64,000 nt of DNA from Bradyrhizobium tropiciagri (GTDB lineage: Bacteria; Pseudomonadota; Alphaproteobacteria; Rhizobiales; Xanthobacteraceae), in the NCBI RefSeq assembly GCF_001189845.1, contig NZ_LFLZ01000038.1, forward strand, positions 1-64,000, written 5' to 3'. The notes beneath the pieces are model-generated. The model was not told where the DNA came from. It saw nothing but the letters and a program-made list of their open reading frames with translations, and ran no database searches. The stretch's first letter is position 1, and every line of letters starts with the position of its first letter. Positions 25,935 through 35,353 of this stretch are shown here, piece by piece. A program made the position numbers and the translations under genes.

Positions 25935-27116
25935 ATGGAGCTGGCGCTATCCCCTGAAGATGCGGCGTTTCGCGACGAGGTTCGCGCCTTCATCAAGGAC
26001 AATTATCCGGCGGAGATGCGCGTCGCCAATCCGGAGACCGATCTCTCCAAGGAGCAGATGCTGCTGTGGCATCGCATCCTGCACGACAAGGGCTGGATCG
26101 CGCCGCTCTGGCCCAAGGAATATGGCGGACCGGGCTGGTCGATCACCCGCCGCTTCATCTTCGAGCAGGAGACGACGCGCGCCGGCACCATGCCGCCATT
26201 GGCGTTCAGCGTCACCATGGTAGGCCCCGTCATCTACACGTTCGGTAACGCGGCGCAGAAGACAAAATTCTTGCCGCGTATCCTGTCCGGCGAGGATTGG
26301 TGGTGCCAGGGCTATTCGGAGCCGGGCTCCGGCTCCGATCTCGCCACCGTTCGCACCAAGGCGGTGCGCGACGGCGACCACTATATCGTCAACGGCCACA
26401 AGACCTGGACCACGCTGGCGCAGCACGCCGACTGGATCTTCTGCCTGGTCCGCACCGATCCTACGGCGAAGCCGCAATCCGGCATCTCGTTCCTCTTGAT
26501 CGACATGAAGTCGCCGGGCGTCACCGTGCGGCCGATCATCACAATCGACGGCTCGCACGAGGTCAATGACGTCTTCCTGGAGAACGTCCGCGTCCCCGCC
26601 GGGAACCTGATCGGCGAGGAGAACAAGGGCTGGACCTACGCAAAGTTCCTGCTCGGCAATGAGCGCACCAGCATGGCCGGCATCGGCCGCTCGACGCGCT
26701 ACATCGAGCGGTTGAAGAAGATCGTGAAGGCCGAAATCCCGGAAGATGATCCGGCGCACCTCGAGTTCATCAGGGACATCGCCCGCATCGAGCTCGACGT
26801 GCTGGCACTGGAGGCGACCGAGCTTCGCGTCGTCGCGCAGATGGCGCGCGGCATCGATCCGGGGCCTGCGGCCTCGCTGTTCAAGATCCGCGGCACCGAG
26901 ATCTTCCAGGATATCACCGAGCTGACCCATCGGGCGATCGGCAATTACGGGCTTGCGATCCGCGAGCATCCGGTCAGCGCCAATCACTTCATGCCGGGCC
27001 CCGACTACGGCCACACGGCGTCGGAGAAATATCTCAACTCGCGCAAGCTCTCGATCTACGGCGGATCGAACGAGATCCAGCGCAACATCATCGCCAAGGC
27101 GGTGCTTGGACTTTAA
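25935..27116 (+). CDS. Acyl-CoA dehydrogenase (first)
   Basis: The product is 393 residues with the ACAD layout: helical N-domain, beta-barrel middle with CQGYSEPGSGSDLATVRTKA and NGHKTWTTLAQHADWIFCLV, and helical C-domain ending with the FAD/substrate signature SIYGGSNEIQRNIIAKAVLG. It oxidises an acyl-CoA to the 2,3-enoyl-CoA and passes electrons to ETF. It starts 12 bases after the SDR and precedes a second, divergent ACAD, an arrangement seen for heteromeric or paired ACADs in steroid and terpenoid catabolism. No separate catalytic Glu position can be assigned with certainty. Confidence 0.93.
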   Translation: MELALSPEDAAFRDEVRAFIKDNYPAEMRVANPETDLSKEQMLLWHRILHDKGWIAPLWPKEYGGPGWSITRRFIFEQETTRAGTMPPLAFSVTMVGPVIYTFGNAAQKTKFLPRILSGEDWWCQGYSEPGSGSDLATVRTKAVRDGDHYIVNGHKTWTTLAQHADWIFCLVRTDPTAKPQSGISFLLIDMKSPGVTVRPIITIDGSHEVNDVFLENVRVPAGNLIGEENKGWTYAKFLLGNERTSMAGIGRSTRYIERLKKIVKAEIPEDDPAHLEFIRDIARIELDVLALEATELRVVAQMARGIDPGPAASLFKIRGTEIFQDITELTHRAIGNYGLAIREHPVSANHFMPGPDYGHTASEKYLNSRKLSIYGGSNEIQRNIIAKAVLGL

Positions 27117-27139
27117 CGGCTGCGGCACGAGAGGATCGG

Positions 27140-28270
27140 ATGGATATCCAGTTCACGGAAGAGCAGGAATTGTTGCGGTCCAGCGTGCAGCGGCTGCTGC
27201 GTGACCAGTATGATTTCGACGCTCGCCGCAAGATCGTTGCGAGCGAAGAGGGGCTTGGCCGCAGGCAATGGGATGAATTCGCCGAGCTTGGCCTGCTCGC
27301 CGCGCCGTTCTCGGAAGCCGTCGGCGGGTTCGGCGGCGGGCCGCTGTCGACCATGATCATCATGCACGAGTTCGGTCGGCATCTCGTGGTCGAGCCGTTC
27401 GTCGAGACGGTCGTGGTGGCCGGCGGCCTGATCGAGCGGGCGGGTTCCGACGCGCAGAAACAGGCCCATATCGCCGACATCATCGCGGGATCGAAGCTCT
27501 GGGCGCTGGCCTGGACCGAGAAGGGCTCGCGCTTCGATCTTGCGACTGTCACGACCACGGCGCGCCGGGACGGTGACGACTATGTCCTCAGCGGGGAGAA
27601 GACCGCTGTCATCGCCGCGCCCTGGGCGGACTATCTCATCGTCTCCGCGCGCACCTCGGGCCATCGCCACGATCGCGGCGGCGTCAGCCTGTTCGTGGTC
27701 GATCGCCGCGCCGCCAATCTCGACCTGCAAAGCTTCAGGACCATCGACGGCCGCCGGGCGGCGGAGATCAGCCTGCGCGGCGTTCGCGGGGAACTGTTGG
27801 GCCTGGAAGGCGAGGGTGTCGCCGCGCTGGAGGCCTGCCGAAACCGCGCCATTGGCGCGCTCTGTGCCGAGGCGGTCGGTGCGATCGGCGAGCTGAACGA
27901 CGCGACACTGGACTATTCCAAGACGCGCAAGCAGTTCGGTGTCACGATCGGCAGCTTCCAGGTGCTGCAGCACCGGATGGTCGATATGTTCATCGCGCAT
28001 CAGGAGGCGCTGTCCCTGATGCAGCATCTGTCGCTCAGCCTCAGCGAGGGCAAGGCCGGCCTCTCCCGGCTGGCGTCGGGTGCAAAATCCAAGATCGGCT
28101 ATGCCGGCAAGTTCGTGGCCGACCAGGCGGTGCAGCTGCATGGCGGCATGGGCATGACCGACGAGCTGAACGTCGGCCACTACTTCAAGCGGATTTCCTC
28201 CATCAACATCCAGTTCGGCGATCCCGCCTACCACGTGTTGCGTTACGCGCAGCTCGACGCGGTCGCCTAA
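27140..28270 (+). CDS. Acyl-CoA dehydrogenase (second, diverged)
   Basis: The product is 376 residues. The N-domain is clear (FTEEQELLRSSVQRLLRDQY), but the beta domain lacks the usual W-x-x-T-E-P-x-x-G-S-D motif, having ALAWTEKGSRFDLATVTTTA instead. The C-domain retains YSKTRKQFGVTIGSFQVLQH and LHGGMGMTDELNVGHYFKR, but no terminal GT-x-E-I-x-R loop of the usual form. This matches the weaker partner of ACAD pairs that form mixed tetramers in which each partner supplies part of the FAD site. It starts 23 bases downstream of the first ACAD, consistent with a complex. Confidence 0.88.
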   Translation: MDIQFTEEQELLRSSVQRLLRDQYDFDARRKIVASEEGLGRRQWDEFAELGLLAAPFSEAVGGFGGGPLSTMIIMHEFGRHLVVEPFVETVVVAGGLIERAGSDAQKQAHIADIIAGSKLWALAWTEKGSRFDLATVTTTARRDGDDYVLSGEKTAVIAAPWADYLIVSARTSGHRHDRGGVSLFVVDRRAANLDLQSFRTIDGRRAAEISLRGVRGELLGLEGEGVAALEACRNRAIGALCAEAVGAIGELNDATLDYSKTRKQFGVTIGSFQVLQHRMVDMFIAHQEALSLMQHLSLSLSEGKAGLSRLASGAKSKIGYAGKFVADQAVQLHGGMGMTDELNVGHYFKRISSINIQFGDPAYHVLRYAQLDAVA

Positions 28271-28285
28271 GCCAGAGAGGCAAGC

Positions 28286-29476
28286 ATGTCATCACCCGAA
28301 GCTGTCATCGTTTCCACCGCGCGCACCGGCGTCGGCAAGGCCTATCGCGGCGCGCTCAACAACACCGACGGACCGACCCTGGCCGGCCATGTGATGGCCG
28401 AAGCCGTGAAGCGCGCCGGCATCGCGCCGGGCGAGGTCGAGGACGTGGTGATGGGCTGCGCCATGCAGCAGGGCACCATGGTGATGAACGTCGCGCGCAA
28501 GGGCGCGATCCGCGCCGGACTTCCGGTCACCGTTGCCGGCACCACGATCGACCGGCAATGCGCCTCCGGCCTGCAGGCGATCGCGGTCGCCGCGCGCTCG
28601 GTGATGCTGGATGGCGTCGAGATCGCGATCGGCGGCGGCATCGAGTCGATCAGCCTGGTGCAGAACGAGCACATGAACCGGTTCCATGCGGTCGACGACG
28701 AGCTGATGGCGATGAAGCCCGAGATGTACATGTCGATGCTGGAGACCGCCGAAGTCGTCGCCGAGCGCTACGGGATCGGCCGCGACAAGCAGGACGAATA
28801 CAGCCTCGAGTGCCAGCGTCGCGTCGGTGCCGCGCTGCAGGGCGGCCGCTTCAACGACGAGATCGTGCCGTTCACGACCAAAATGGCGGTGGTCAACAAG
28901 GACACCAAGGAAGTCAGCTTCCAGCAGGTGACGCTCTCCAAGGACGAAGGCCCGCGGCCGGACACCACGGCCGAGGGGCTCGCCAAGATCAAGCCGGTGT
29001 TCGAGGGCAAGACCATCAGCGCCGGCAATGCCAGCCAGCTCTCGGACGGTGCCTCCGCTTGCGTGATCATGAGCGACAAGGTCGCCGCGCAGAAGGGCAT
29101 CAAGCCGCTCGGCATCTTCCGCGGCTTCGTCGCCGCCGGTGTCGAGCCCGACGAGATGGGCGTCGGTCCGGTCGCCGCGATCCCGCGGCTGTTGAAGCGA
29201 CACAACCTCAAGATCGACGACATCGATCTCTGGGAGCTCAACGAGGCCTACGCGGTGCAGGTGATCTACTGCCGCCACAAGCTCGGCATCGATCCGGACA
29301 AGCTGAACGTCAATGGCGGCTCGATCGCGATCGGCCATCCCTATGGCATGACCGGCGCGCGGCTCACCGGCCACCTCCTGATCGAGGGCCGGCGGCGCAA
29401 GGCGAAATACGGGGTGGTGACCATGTGCATTGGCGGCGGCATGGGCGCGGCGGGCTTGTTTGAAATCGTCCACTGA
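28286..29476 (+). CDS. Acetyl-CoA C-acyltransferase (thiolase)
   Basis: The product is 396 residues. All thiolase active sites are visible: nucleophilic Cys in TIDRQCASGLQAIAVAARS, the His loop NVNGGSIAIGHPYGMTGAR and the C-terminal second Cys in VTMCIGGGMGAAGLFEIV. It cleaves a 3-oxoacyl-CoA with CoA to give acetyl- or propionyl-CoA and a shortened acyl-CoA, the last step of a beta-oxidation turn. Spacing to its neighbours is 15 and 21 bases, so it sits in the middle of the operon. Confidence 0.94.
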   Translation: MSSPEAVIVSTARTGVGKAYRGALNNTDGPTLAGHVMAEAVKRAGIAPGEVEDVVMGCAMQQGTMVMNVARKGAIRAGLPVTVAGTTIDRQCASGLQAIAVAARSVMLDGVEIAIGGGIESISLVQNEHMNRFHAVDDELMAMKPEMYMSMLETAEVVAERYGIGRDKQDEYSLECQRRVGAALQGGRFNDEIVPFTTKMAVVNKDTKEVSFQQVTLSKDEGPRPDTTAEGLAKIKPVFEGKTISAGNASQLSDGASACVIMSDKVAAQKGIKPLGIFRGFVAAGVEPDEMGVGPVAAIPRLLKRHNLKIDDIDLWELNEAYAVQVIYCRHKLGIDPDKLNVNGGSIAIGHPYGMTGARLTGHLLIEGRRRKAKYGVVTMCIGGGMGAAGLFEIVH

Positions 29477-29497
29477 CCGGAAGCGTGGGAGAGACTT

Positions 29498-30507
29498 GTG
29501 AAGACAGCAATCACTGAACTATTCGGTATCCAGCATCCGATCATCCAGGGCGGCATGCATTATGTCGCTTCGCCGAGATGGCGGCCGCGGTGTCGAACGC
29601 CGGCGGCCTTGGGATCATCACCGGCCTGACCCAGCGGACCCCGGACCTGCTCGCGAAGGAGATCGCGCGCTGCCGCGACATGACCGACAAGCCGATCGGG
29701 GTGAACCTCACCTTCCTGCCGAGCTTCACCGCGCCGCCCTATCCGGAATATATCGCAGCGATCCGCGAGGGCGGCGTCAAGGCGGTGGAGACCGCGGGCC
29801 GCAGCCCGGAGCAGTATATGCCGGCGTTGAAGGCCGCCGGCATCAAGGTGATCCACAAATGCACCTCGGTGCGCCATTCGCTGAAGGCCGAGAAGATCGG
29901 CTGCGATGCGGTCAGCGTCGACGGCTTCGAGTGCGGCGGCCATCCCGGCGAGGACGATATCCCGAACATGATCCTGCTGCCGCGCGCGGCAGACGAATTG
30001 ACAATCCCGTTCGTTGCCTCTGGCGGCATGGCGGATGCGCGCAGCCTCGTTGCGGCGCTGTCGATGGGCGCGGCCGGCATGAACATGGGCACCCGCTTCA
30101 TCGCCACCAAGGAAGCGCCTGTTCATCCCAACGTGAAGCAGGCGCTGCTCGATGCCGACGAGCTCGACACGCGCCTTGTGATGCGCGCGCTGCGCAACAC
30201 CGAGCGGGTGCTGAAGAACAAGGGCGTCGATGAGCTGCTCGAGATCGAGCGCGAGAAGGGCGCCAAGCTCAAGATCGAGGACATCCACGAGCAGGTCGCC
30301 GGCGTCTACCCGAAGGTGATGATCGAGGGCGAGATGGATGCCGGCGCCTGGAGCTGCGGCATGGTGGTCGGCCTGATCAACGACATACCGACCGTCAAGG
30401 AACTGATCGACCGCATCATGACTGATGCCGAAGCGATCATCCGGCAGCGCCTGACCGGCTTCCTCGACGGCACATTCGAAACCAAGCCGGCCCGCGCGGT
30501 CGCCTGA
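29498..30507 (+). pseudogene. Nitronate monooxygenase-like flavoprotein, one frameshift near the start
   Basis: Read from GTG 29498 (after GGAGAG), the N-terminus is KTAITELFGIQHPIIQGGMH YV and then fails at about 29567, where GTCGGCTTC is expected and GTCGCTTC is present. The rest from MAAAVSNAGGLGIITGLTQR is intact for 310 residues. It is a TIM-barrel FMN protein of the 2-nitropropane dioxygenase / NMO family (SVDGFECGGHPGEDDI; PFVASGGMADARSLVAALSM; GAAGMNMGTRF). Relatives in steroid-catabolic operons (IpdC type) act on CoA-thioester ring intermediates rather than nitronates, and this gene's place among beta-oxidation genes favours such a role. Confidence 0.82.
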
Positions 30508-30520
30508 ACGGGAGAGTGTC

Positions 30521-31294
30521 ATGACCGAGCATGTCAAAGTCGAAATCGCCGCCGGCGTCATGACGCTGACGCTGCAGCGGCCGGAGAAGAAGAACGCCCT
30601 CACCGGCGCCATGTATGACGCGATGTCGGGTGCGCTGAAACAGGCCGAGGCGGATCCGTCCGTCCGCGTCATCCTGTTCCAGGGCGATGGCGACAGCTTT
30701 ACCGCGGGCAACGACCTGGCCGATTTCGCGAGCCAGGCGCGCGGCGAAAGCGCGGTGGATAGTCCCGCGCATCGCTTCATCGAGACCATCAGCAAGGTCG
30801 GCAAGCCGCTGGTCGCGGCCGTGCAGGGCAATGCGGTCGGCGTCGGCACCACCATGCTGCTGCATTGCGACCTGGTCTATCTCGCCGAGACCGCGCGGCT
30901 GATCACGCCGTTCGTCAATCTCGCTCTGGTGCCGGAGGCGGCGTCGAGCTGGCTGCTCCCCTTGCGGATCGGGCACGCGCGCGCCTATGCGATGTTTGCG
31001 CTCGGCGAGCCGATGGATGCGCAGGGCGCGCTGGCATCGGGCCTCGCCAATGCCGTGGTGCCGCAGGCCGATCTGCGCAAGAAGGCGCATGACGCGGCGA
31101 TCGCGCTGACCAAGCGGCCGGCCGGCTCGCTCAGCATGACCAAGGCGCTGATGCGCGAGCAGCAGCGGATCGCGGCACAGATCGCCGAGGAGGGCGTGCT
31201 GTTCAAGCAACGCCTGACCACGCCCGAGGCCCGCGAGGCCTTTGCCGCCTTCGCCGAACGGCGTCAGCCTGACTTCACCAAGCTGTCGGCCTGA
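30521..31294 (+). CDS. Enoyl-CoA hydratase / isomerase family (crotonase)
   Basis: The product is 257 residues with the crotonase fold: N-terminal VEIAAGVMTLTLQRPEKKNA, oxyanion-hole segment FTAGNDLADFASQ and GNAVGVGTTMLLHCDLVYLA, and trimerisation helices near the end (LMREQQRIAAQIAEEGVLFK). The usual catalytic Glu of the GxGxE motif near EAASSWLLP is present in APEAAS-type form (VPEAASSWLLPLRIG), which suggests isomerase/hydratase activity. It starts 13 bases after the NMO-like gene and supplies the hydration step of the operon's beta-oxidation. Confidence 0.9.
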   Translation: MTEHVKVEIAAGVMTLTLQRPEKKNALTGAMYDAMSGALKQAEADPSVRVILFQGDGDSFTAGNDLADFASQARGESAVDSPAHRFIETISKVGKPLVAAVQGNAVGVGTTMLLHCDLVYLAETARLITPFVNLALVPEAASSWLLPLRIGHARAYAMFALGEPMDAQGALASGLANAVVPQADLRKKAHDAAIALTKRPAGSLSMTKALMREQQRIAAQIAEEGVLFKQRLTTPEAREAFAAFAERRQPDFTKLSA

Positions 31295-31336
31295 ACCGGC
31301 AGCGAAATTCACGGAACCATCGAGGGAGTGACAAGC

Positions 31337-32496
31337 ATGCACGTCGTCGGCAGCCATCAATATCCCGCCATGGAAACCGTGATCTACGGCAAACCGGCAG
31401 CCGAAGCGCTGCGCGAGGAGGCCGAGCGGCTGGGCGCCAAACGCGTCTACCTGATCGCCAGCCGCACGCTGAACACCACGACCGACGAGATCGAGAAGAT
31501 CCGCAAGGGTCTCGGCGATCGCCATGCCGCAACCTTCGACGGCGTGCCGCAGCACACCACGCGCGACGTGGTGACGCTGATCGCGCGGCAGGCCAGCGAG
31601 GCCAGGGCCGACCTCGTCGTAGCGATCGGCGGCGGTTCGGTGGTCGATGCCGCGAAGATCGTGCTGATGTGCATGGAGAATGAAATCTTCGAACCGGCGG
31701 GGCTCGACGGTTTCGAGACCACGCCGGAGCGCCGGTTCGGCCCGTTCCGCAACCCGAAAGTCCGTATGATCGCGATCCCCAGCACGCTGTCGGGTGGCGA
31801 GTACAATTCCGGCGCGCTGGTCACCGACACCAGCCGCAGGCTGAAGCAGATATTCAACCATCCGATGATGATGCCGCGCAGCATCATCCTCGATCCCGCG
31901 ATGACGAAGTACACGCCGGAGAAGCTCTGGCTCGGCTCGGGCACGCGTGCGATGGATCACGGCATCGAGGCGATCTGCTCCAGCCGGCCCAACGTGCTGG
32001 TCGATGCGGTGTGCCAGCAGGGCCTGCGCTATCTGCACCACGGTCTGCTGCGCACCAAGGCCAATCCCGGCGACGAGGCGGCACGGCTGAGCTGCAACTG
32101 GGCTCCTGGCTGTCGGCATTCGGATTGCAGTCGCGGGTGCCGATGGGCGCCAGCCACGCCATCGGCCATGTGCTCGGCGGCACCTGCGACGTGCCGCACT
32201 ATTTCTGCACGGCGGTGATGATGCCGAGCGTGCTGCGCTACAACCGCCCGGCGACGGAGGCGGCCCAGCAATCGATCGCCGCCGCGCTCGGCGCGCCGGG
32301 GCGTGACGCCAGCGAGGCGTTCGCGGCGTTCATTGCGGAGCTCGGCCTGCCGCGGCGCCTTGCCGATGTCGGTGTCGGTGAAGACCGCTTCGAGCTGATC
32401 GGCAGGAACGCGATGCTGTCGATCTTCACCCGCACCAACCCGCAGCCGATCCGCGAGCCCGCTGACGTCGTCAAGATCCTGAAGCTCGCCGCCTGA
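31337..32496 (+). pseudogene. Iron-containing alcohol dehydrogenase / maleylacetate reductase-like, one frameshift
   Basis: The frame from ATG 31337 (RBS AGGGAG) runs to about 32089, where CTGCAGCTG is expected but CTGAGCTG is present, and then continues one frame over to 32496. Rejoined it is about 386 residues. Features are the NAD-binding GGGSVVDAAKI, metal-ligand segments AMDHGIEAIC and GASHAIGHVLGG, and the opening AMETVIYGKPAAEALREEAE typical of maleylacetate reductases. GTG 31328 in frame is an alternative start. It would reduce an oxo or enol acid, or oxidise an alcohol, in the pathway. Confidence 0.83.
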
Positions 32497-32521
32497 GGCA
32501 ACAGCACCTGGAGCAGCCGCC

Positions 32522-33328
32522 ATGGCCGCCTTGCGCATCTTCTCCTATCTGCCGAACCCGCGGGTCTGGAAGGCGACCATCGCGGCCCGGTTCTGCGGCG
32601 TCGCTGTCGAGGTCCGAGGCGCCTCGGGAAAGGAATTGCGGAACTGGTTATGGGATTACGATGCCCATCCACTGTCGGAGCAGGAGCGCGCTGAATTCGC
32701 CTCGCTGGCGCGGACCGGGAAGGTCGGGCTGACCGGCGCGCAGCTGTTCAAGACCGATGCGTTCATGGCAGCGCATCCGTTCGGCAATGTGCCTGCCGCG
32801 TTCGGCGCCGACGGCAAGGTCGGGATCTTCGAATCCAACAGCATCATGCGGGCGGTGGCGCGGCTCGGCGAGGCGACGTTTCCGCTCTACGGGCGTGACG
32901 CCTACGAGGCATCAAGGATCGACAGCTTTCTCGATGTCAGCCTGGTCTTTGCGCGGGATTCGCAGATCTATTTGCTCGCGCTGTCGGGCGGCACGGTCGA
33001 CGCAGCCATTCATGCCCGCGCCAGGGATGCGTTCGCGATCTACGCGTCCGGAATCGAGCAGGCGCTGTCGCCACGGCGCGGGATGCTGGTCGGGGACGGT
33101 ATCTCGCTTGCCGACATCTGCTTCGCCGCCGAGCTCGCGCTGTTCATGAACGAGTACGGGCGGAGCGAGCAATTGGACAAGCAGGGATTGACCAGGATCC
33201 TGCATCCCGGGGTGCAGGATGTGTATCCGCTGATGTTCGCTCACTTTGCCCGGCTGGTCGCGCACGCGCATTTCGCGCCGGACCTCAAGCCCTATGTCGA
33301 GAAGCTGCGATCGAAGGCAGCGGCCTGA
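32522..33328 (+). CDS. Glutathione S-transferase family protein
   Basis: The product is 268 residues. A thioredoxin-like N-domain (RIFSYLPNPRVWKATIAARF; PFGNVPAAFGADGKVGIFES; NSIMRAVARLG) contains the E-S-N-S glutathione-binding corner and the cis-Pro before. The C-domain is all helical (GISLADICFAAELALFMNEY). Between the two lies an insertion of about 40 residues (NWLWDYDAHPLSEQERAEFA) not usual for classical GSTs and reminiscent of the eEF1B-gamma/EF-like GST subgroup. Paired with the HCCA-isomerase-like first gene it may give a glutathione-dependent isomerisation or thiol transfer. It starts 25 bases after the ADH. Confidence 0.85.
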   Translation: MAALRIFSYLPNPRVWKATIAARFCGVAVEVRGASGKELRNWLWDYDAHPLSEQERAEFASLARTGKVGLTGAQLFKTDAFMAAHPFGNVPAAFGADGKVGIFESNSIMRAVARLGEATFPLYGRDAYEASRIDSFLDVSLVFARDSQIYLLALSGGTVDAAIHARARDAFAIYASGIEQALSPRRGMLVGDGISLADICFAAELALFMNEYGRSEQLDKQGLTRILHPGVQDVYPLMFAHFARLVAHAHFAPDLKPYVEKLRSKAAA

Positions 33329-33367
33329 CCATGACACCTGTTGGCTCTAACGCGGAGGATTGATCGC

Positions 33368-34069
33368 ATGTCCGCACCTGTTTGCCTGATATCCGGCGTT
33401 GGGCCCGGCACCGGCTCGGCGCTTGCCAGGAGGTTCGCCGAGGGCGGCTACCGCGTCGCGCTGCTTGCCAGGAACGAGGAGCGGCTCGCCGCGCTCGAGA
33501 AGCAGCTGCCGGGCGCGAAGGCCTATCGATGCGATGTCTCCGATCCCGCGCAGGTCGAAACAGTGGCCTCGGCCGTGGAGCGCGATCTCGGCAGCCCCGG
33601 CGTCGTGATCCACAATGCCGTTGGCGGCGCATTCGGCACCTTCCGCGAGATCGATCCGCAGATCCTCAATCGTAACTTCCAGGTCAACACGATGGGCTTG
33701 CTGTATCTGGCACGGCGGTTCGCCCCGGCGATGATCAGCGCCGGAAAGGGCGCCATCGTTGCGAGCGGAAACACCTCGGCGTTGCGCGGCAAAGCCGGCT
33801 TCGCAGGGTTCGCGCCGACCAAGGCGGCGCAGCGGATCCTCGCCGAAGCGATGGCGCGCGATCTCGGGCCGCAAGGCGTTCACGTTGCCTACATCGTGAT
33901 CGATGCGGTGATCGATCTGGAGTGGACGCGGAAGCGCTGGCCTGAGCGGCCGGACGACTTCTTCATCAAGCCGAAAGCGATCGCGGACGAGATCTGGCAC
34001 GTCACCCACCAGGATCGCAGCGCGTGGTCGTTCAATGTCGAGATCAGGCCGTTCGGTGAAATCTGGTAG
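33368..34069 (+). CDS. SDR-family protein with Phe in place of the catalytic Tyr (second copy)
   Basis: The product is 233 residues from ATG 33368 (RBS GGAGG), and starts SAPVCLISGVGPGTGSALAR with a modified Gly motif. The active-site segment ALRGKAGFAGFAPTKAAQR has Phe four residues before Lys, as in the first copy, and the tail FNVEIRPFGEIW is nearly the same as FELEIRPFGEKW. The two SDRs are therefore paralogues in one operon and both belong to the Tyr-less SDR_c10-type group. This may mean two related but non-classical steps, or partners in one heteromer. Confidence 0.87.
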   Translation: MSAPVCLISGVGPGTGSALARRFAEGGYRVALLARNEERLAALEKQLPGAKAYRCDVSDPAQVETVASAVERDLGSPGVVIHNAVGGAFGTFREIDPQILNRNFQVNTMGLLYLARRFAPAMISAGKGAIVASGNTSALRGKAGFAGFAPTKAAQRILAEAMARDLGPQGVHVAYIVIDAVIDLEWTRKRWPERPDDFFIKPKAIADEIWHVTHQDRSAWSFNVEIRPFGEIW

Positions 34070-34126
34070 GCGCTGCGCGGCGGTGGTGAGAGTCGATCAA
34101 TTCACAAAAGGCCAAGGGGGAATTCG

Positions 34127-35329
34127 ATGTCGTTGAGGAAGCTTGCGGTATCCGTTGCAATGCTCGTCGCGTTTGCTGGCGCTCCGGTCCGCGCCGAAAC
34201 GCCTGGCATCTCGGAATCGGAGATCAAGGTCGGCGCGACATTCCCGTTCAGCGGCCCGGCATCCCCGCTCAGCAACACCGGCAAGGGCCTCATCGCCTAC
34301 GTCCATTCCGTCAATGATCGCGGCGGTGTCAACGGCCGCAAGATCAACCTCATCACCTATGACGATGCCTATACGCCGCCCAAGGCGGTGGAGCAGACCC
34401 GCAAGCTGATCGAGAGCGACGAGGTGGCGTTCCTGTTCAGCCCGCTCGGGACGCCCGGGATCGGCGCAACCATCAAATACGTCACCGCGAAGAAGGTGCC
34501 GCATCTCTTCGTCGTCAGCGGCGTGACCAAGTTCACGAACTTCAACGAGTTTCCGCTGACCACCACGGGACTGCCGAGCTACAACACCGAAGGAAAGATC
34601 TACGCCAAATACATCGCGCAAACGGCGCCCGATGCGAAGATCGCGATCCTCTACCAGAATGACGACCTCGGCCGGGACTTCGTGGCCGCCTTCAAGGAAA
34701 CCCTGAAGGCCGATTTCGACAAGAAGGTCGTGACGTCTGCCTATGAGGTCACCGAGCCCACCATCGAATCGCATGTGGTGACGCTGAAGGCGTCGGGCGC
34801 CCAGGCCTTCCTGGTCGCCGGTACGCCGAAATTCGCGGCACAGGCGATCAAGAAGGCGAGCGAGATCGGCTGGACGCCGCTCACCATCGTCAACTACGTA
34901 TCGAGCTCGGTCTCCGCCACCATCGTGCCCGCGGGAGCCGACAAGGCGGTGGGCGTGGTGGTCGCAACCATCACCAAGGATCCGAACGACAAGAAGTGGG
35001 CCGACGATCCCGGCATGAAGTGGTATCGCGCCCACTTCGAGAAATATCTTCCCGGCGCCGATATCGGCGACAACAACTATCTGTTCGGCACCCAGCAGGG
35101 CCAGATCCTGGAACAGGTGCTCAAACAGTGCGGCGACGACCTGTCGCGCGAGAACATCGTGAAGCAGGCGCGCAACATCAAGGGACTGGTGCTGCCGACC
35201 CTGATGCCGGGGATCACGATCAACACCGGCCCCGGCAACAGCATGGCCTACACCCAGCTTCAGCTGCAGCGCTGGACGGGAAGCTCATGGGAGCAGTTCG
35301 GCGGCGTGCTGAGTGCCGACACGAACTGA
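34127..35329 (+). CDS. Branched-chain-type ABC transporter substrate-binding protein
   Basis: The product is 400 residues with a Sec signal peptide (RKLAVSVAMLVAFAGAPVRA). The mature part has the LivK/periplasmic binding fold I layout (SEIKVGATFPFSGPASPLSN; NLITYDDAYTPPKAVEQTRK; IGATIKYVTAKKVPHLFVVS). Rhizobial relatives in such operons bind aromatic or aliphatic acids, not only leucine. It is the last gene of the operon and no permease or ATPase genes follow, so it must work with components encoded elsewhere or be the retained part of a broken set. Confidence 0.9.
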   Translation: MSLRKLAVSVAMLVAFAGAPVRAETPGISESEIKVGATFPFSGPASPLSNTGKGLIAYVHSVNDRGGVNGRKINLITYDDAYTPPKAVEQTRKLIESDEVAFLFSPLGTPGIGATIKYVTAKKVPHLFVVSGVTKFTNFNEFPLTTTGLPSYNTEGKIYAKYIAQTAPDAKIAILYQNDDLGRDFVAAFKETLKADFDKKVVTSAYEVTEPTIESHVVTLKASGAQAFLVAGTPKFAAQAIKKASEIGWTPLTIVNYVSSSVSATIVPAGADKAVGVVVATITKDPNDKKWADDPGMKWYRAHFEKYLPGADIGDNNYLFGTQQGQILEQVLKQCGDDLSRENIVKQARNIKGLVLPTLMPGITINTGPGNSMAYTQLQLQRWTGSSWEQFGGVLSADTN

Positions 35330-35353
35330 GCTGCCACATCGATTGGCTGCGTG

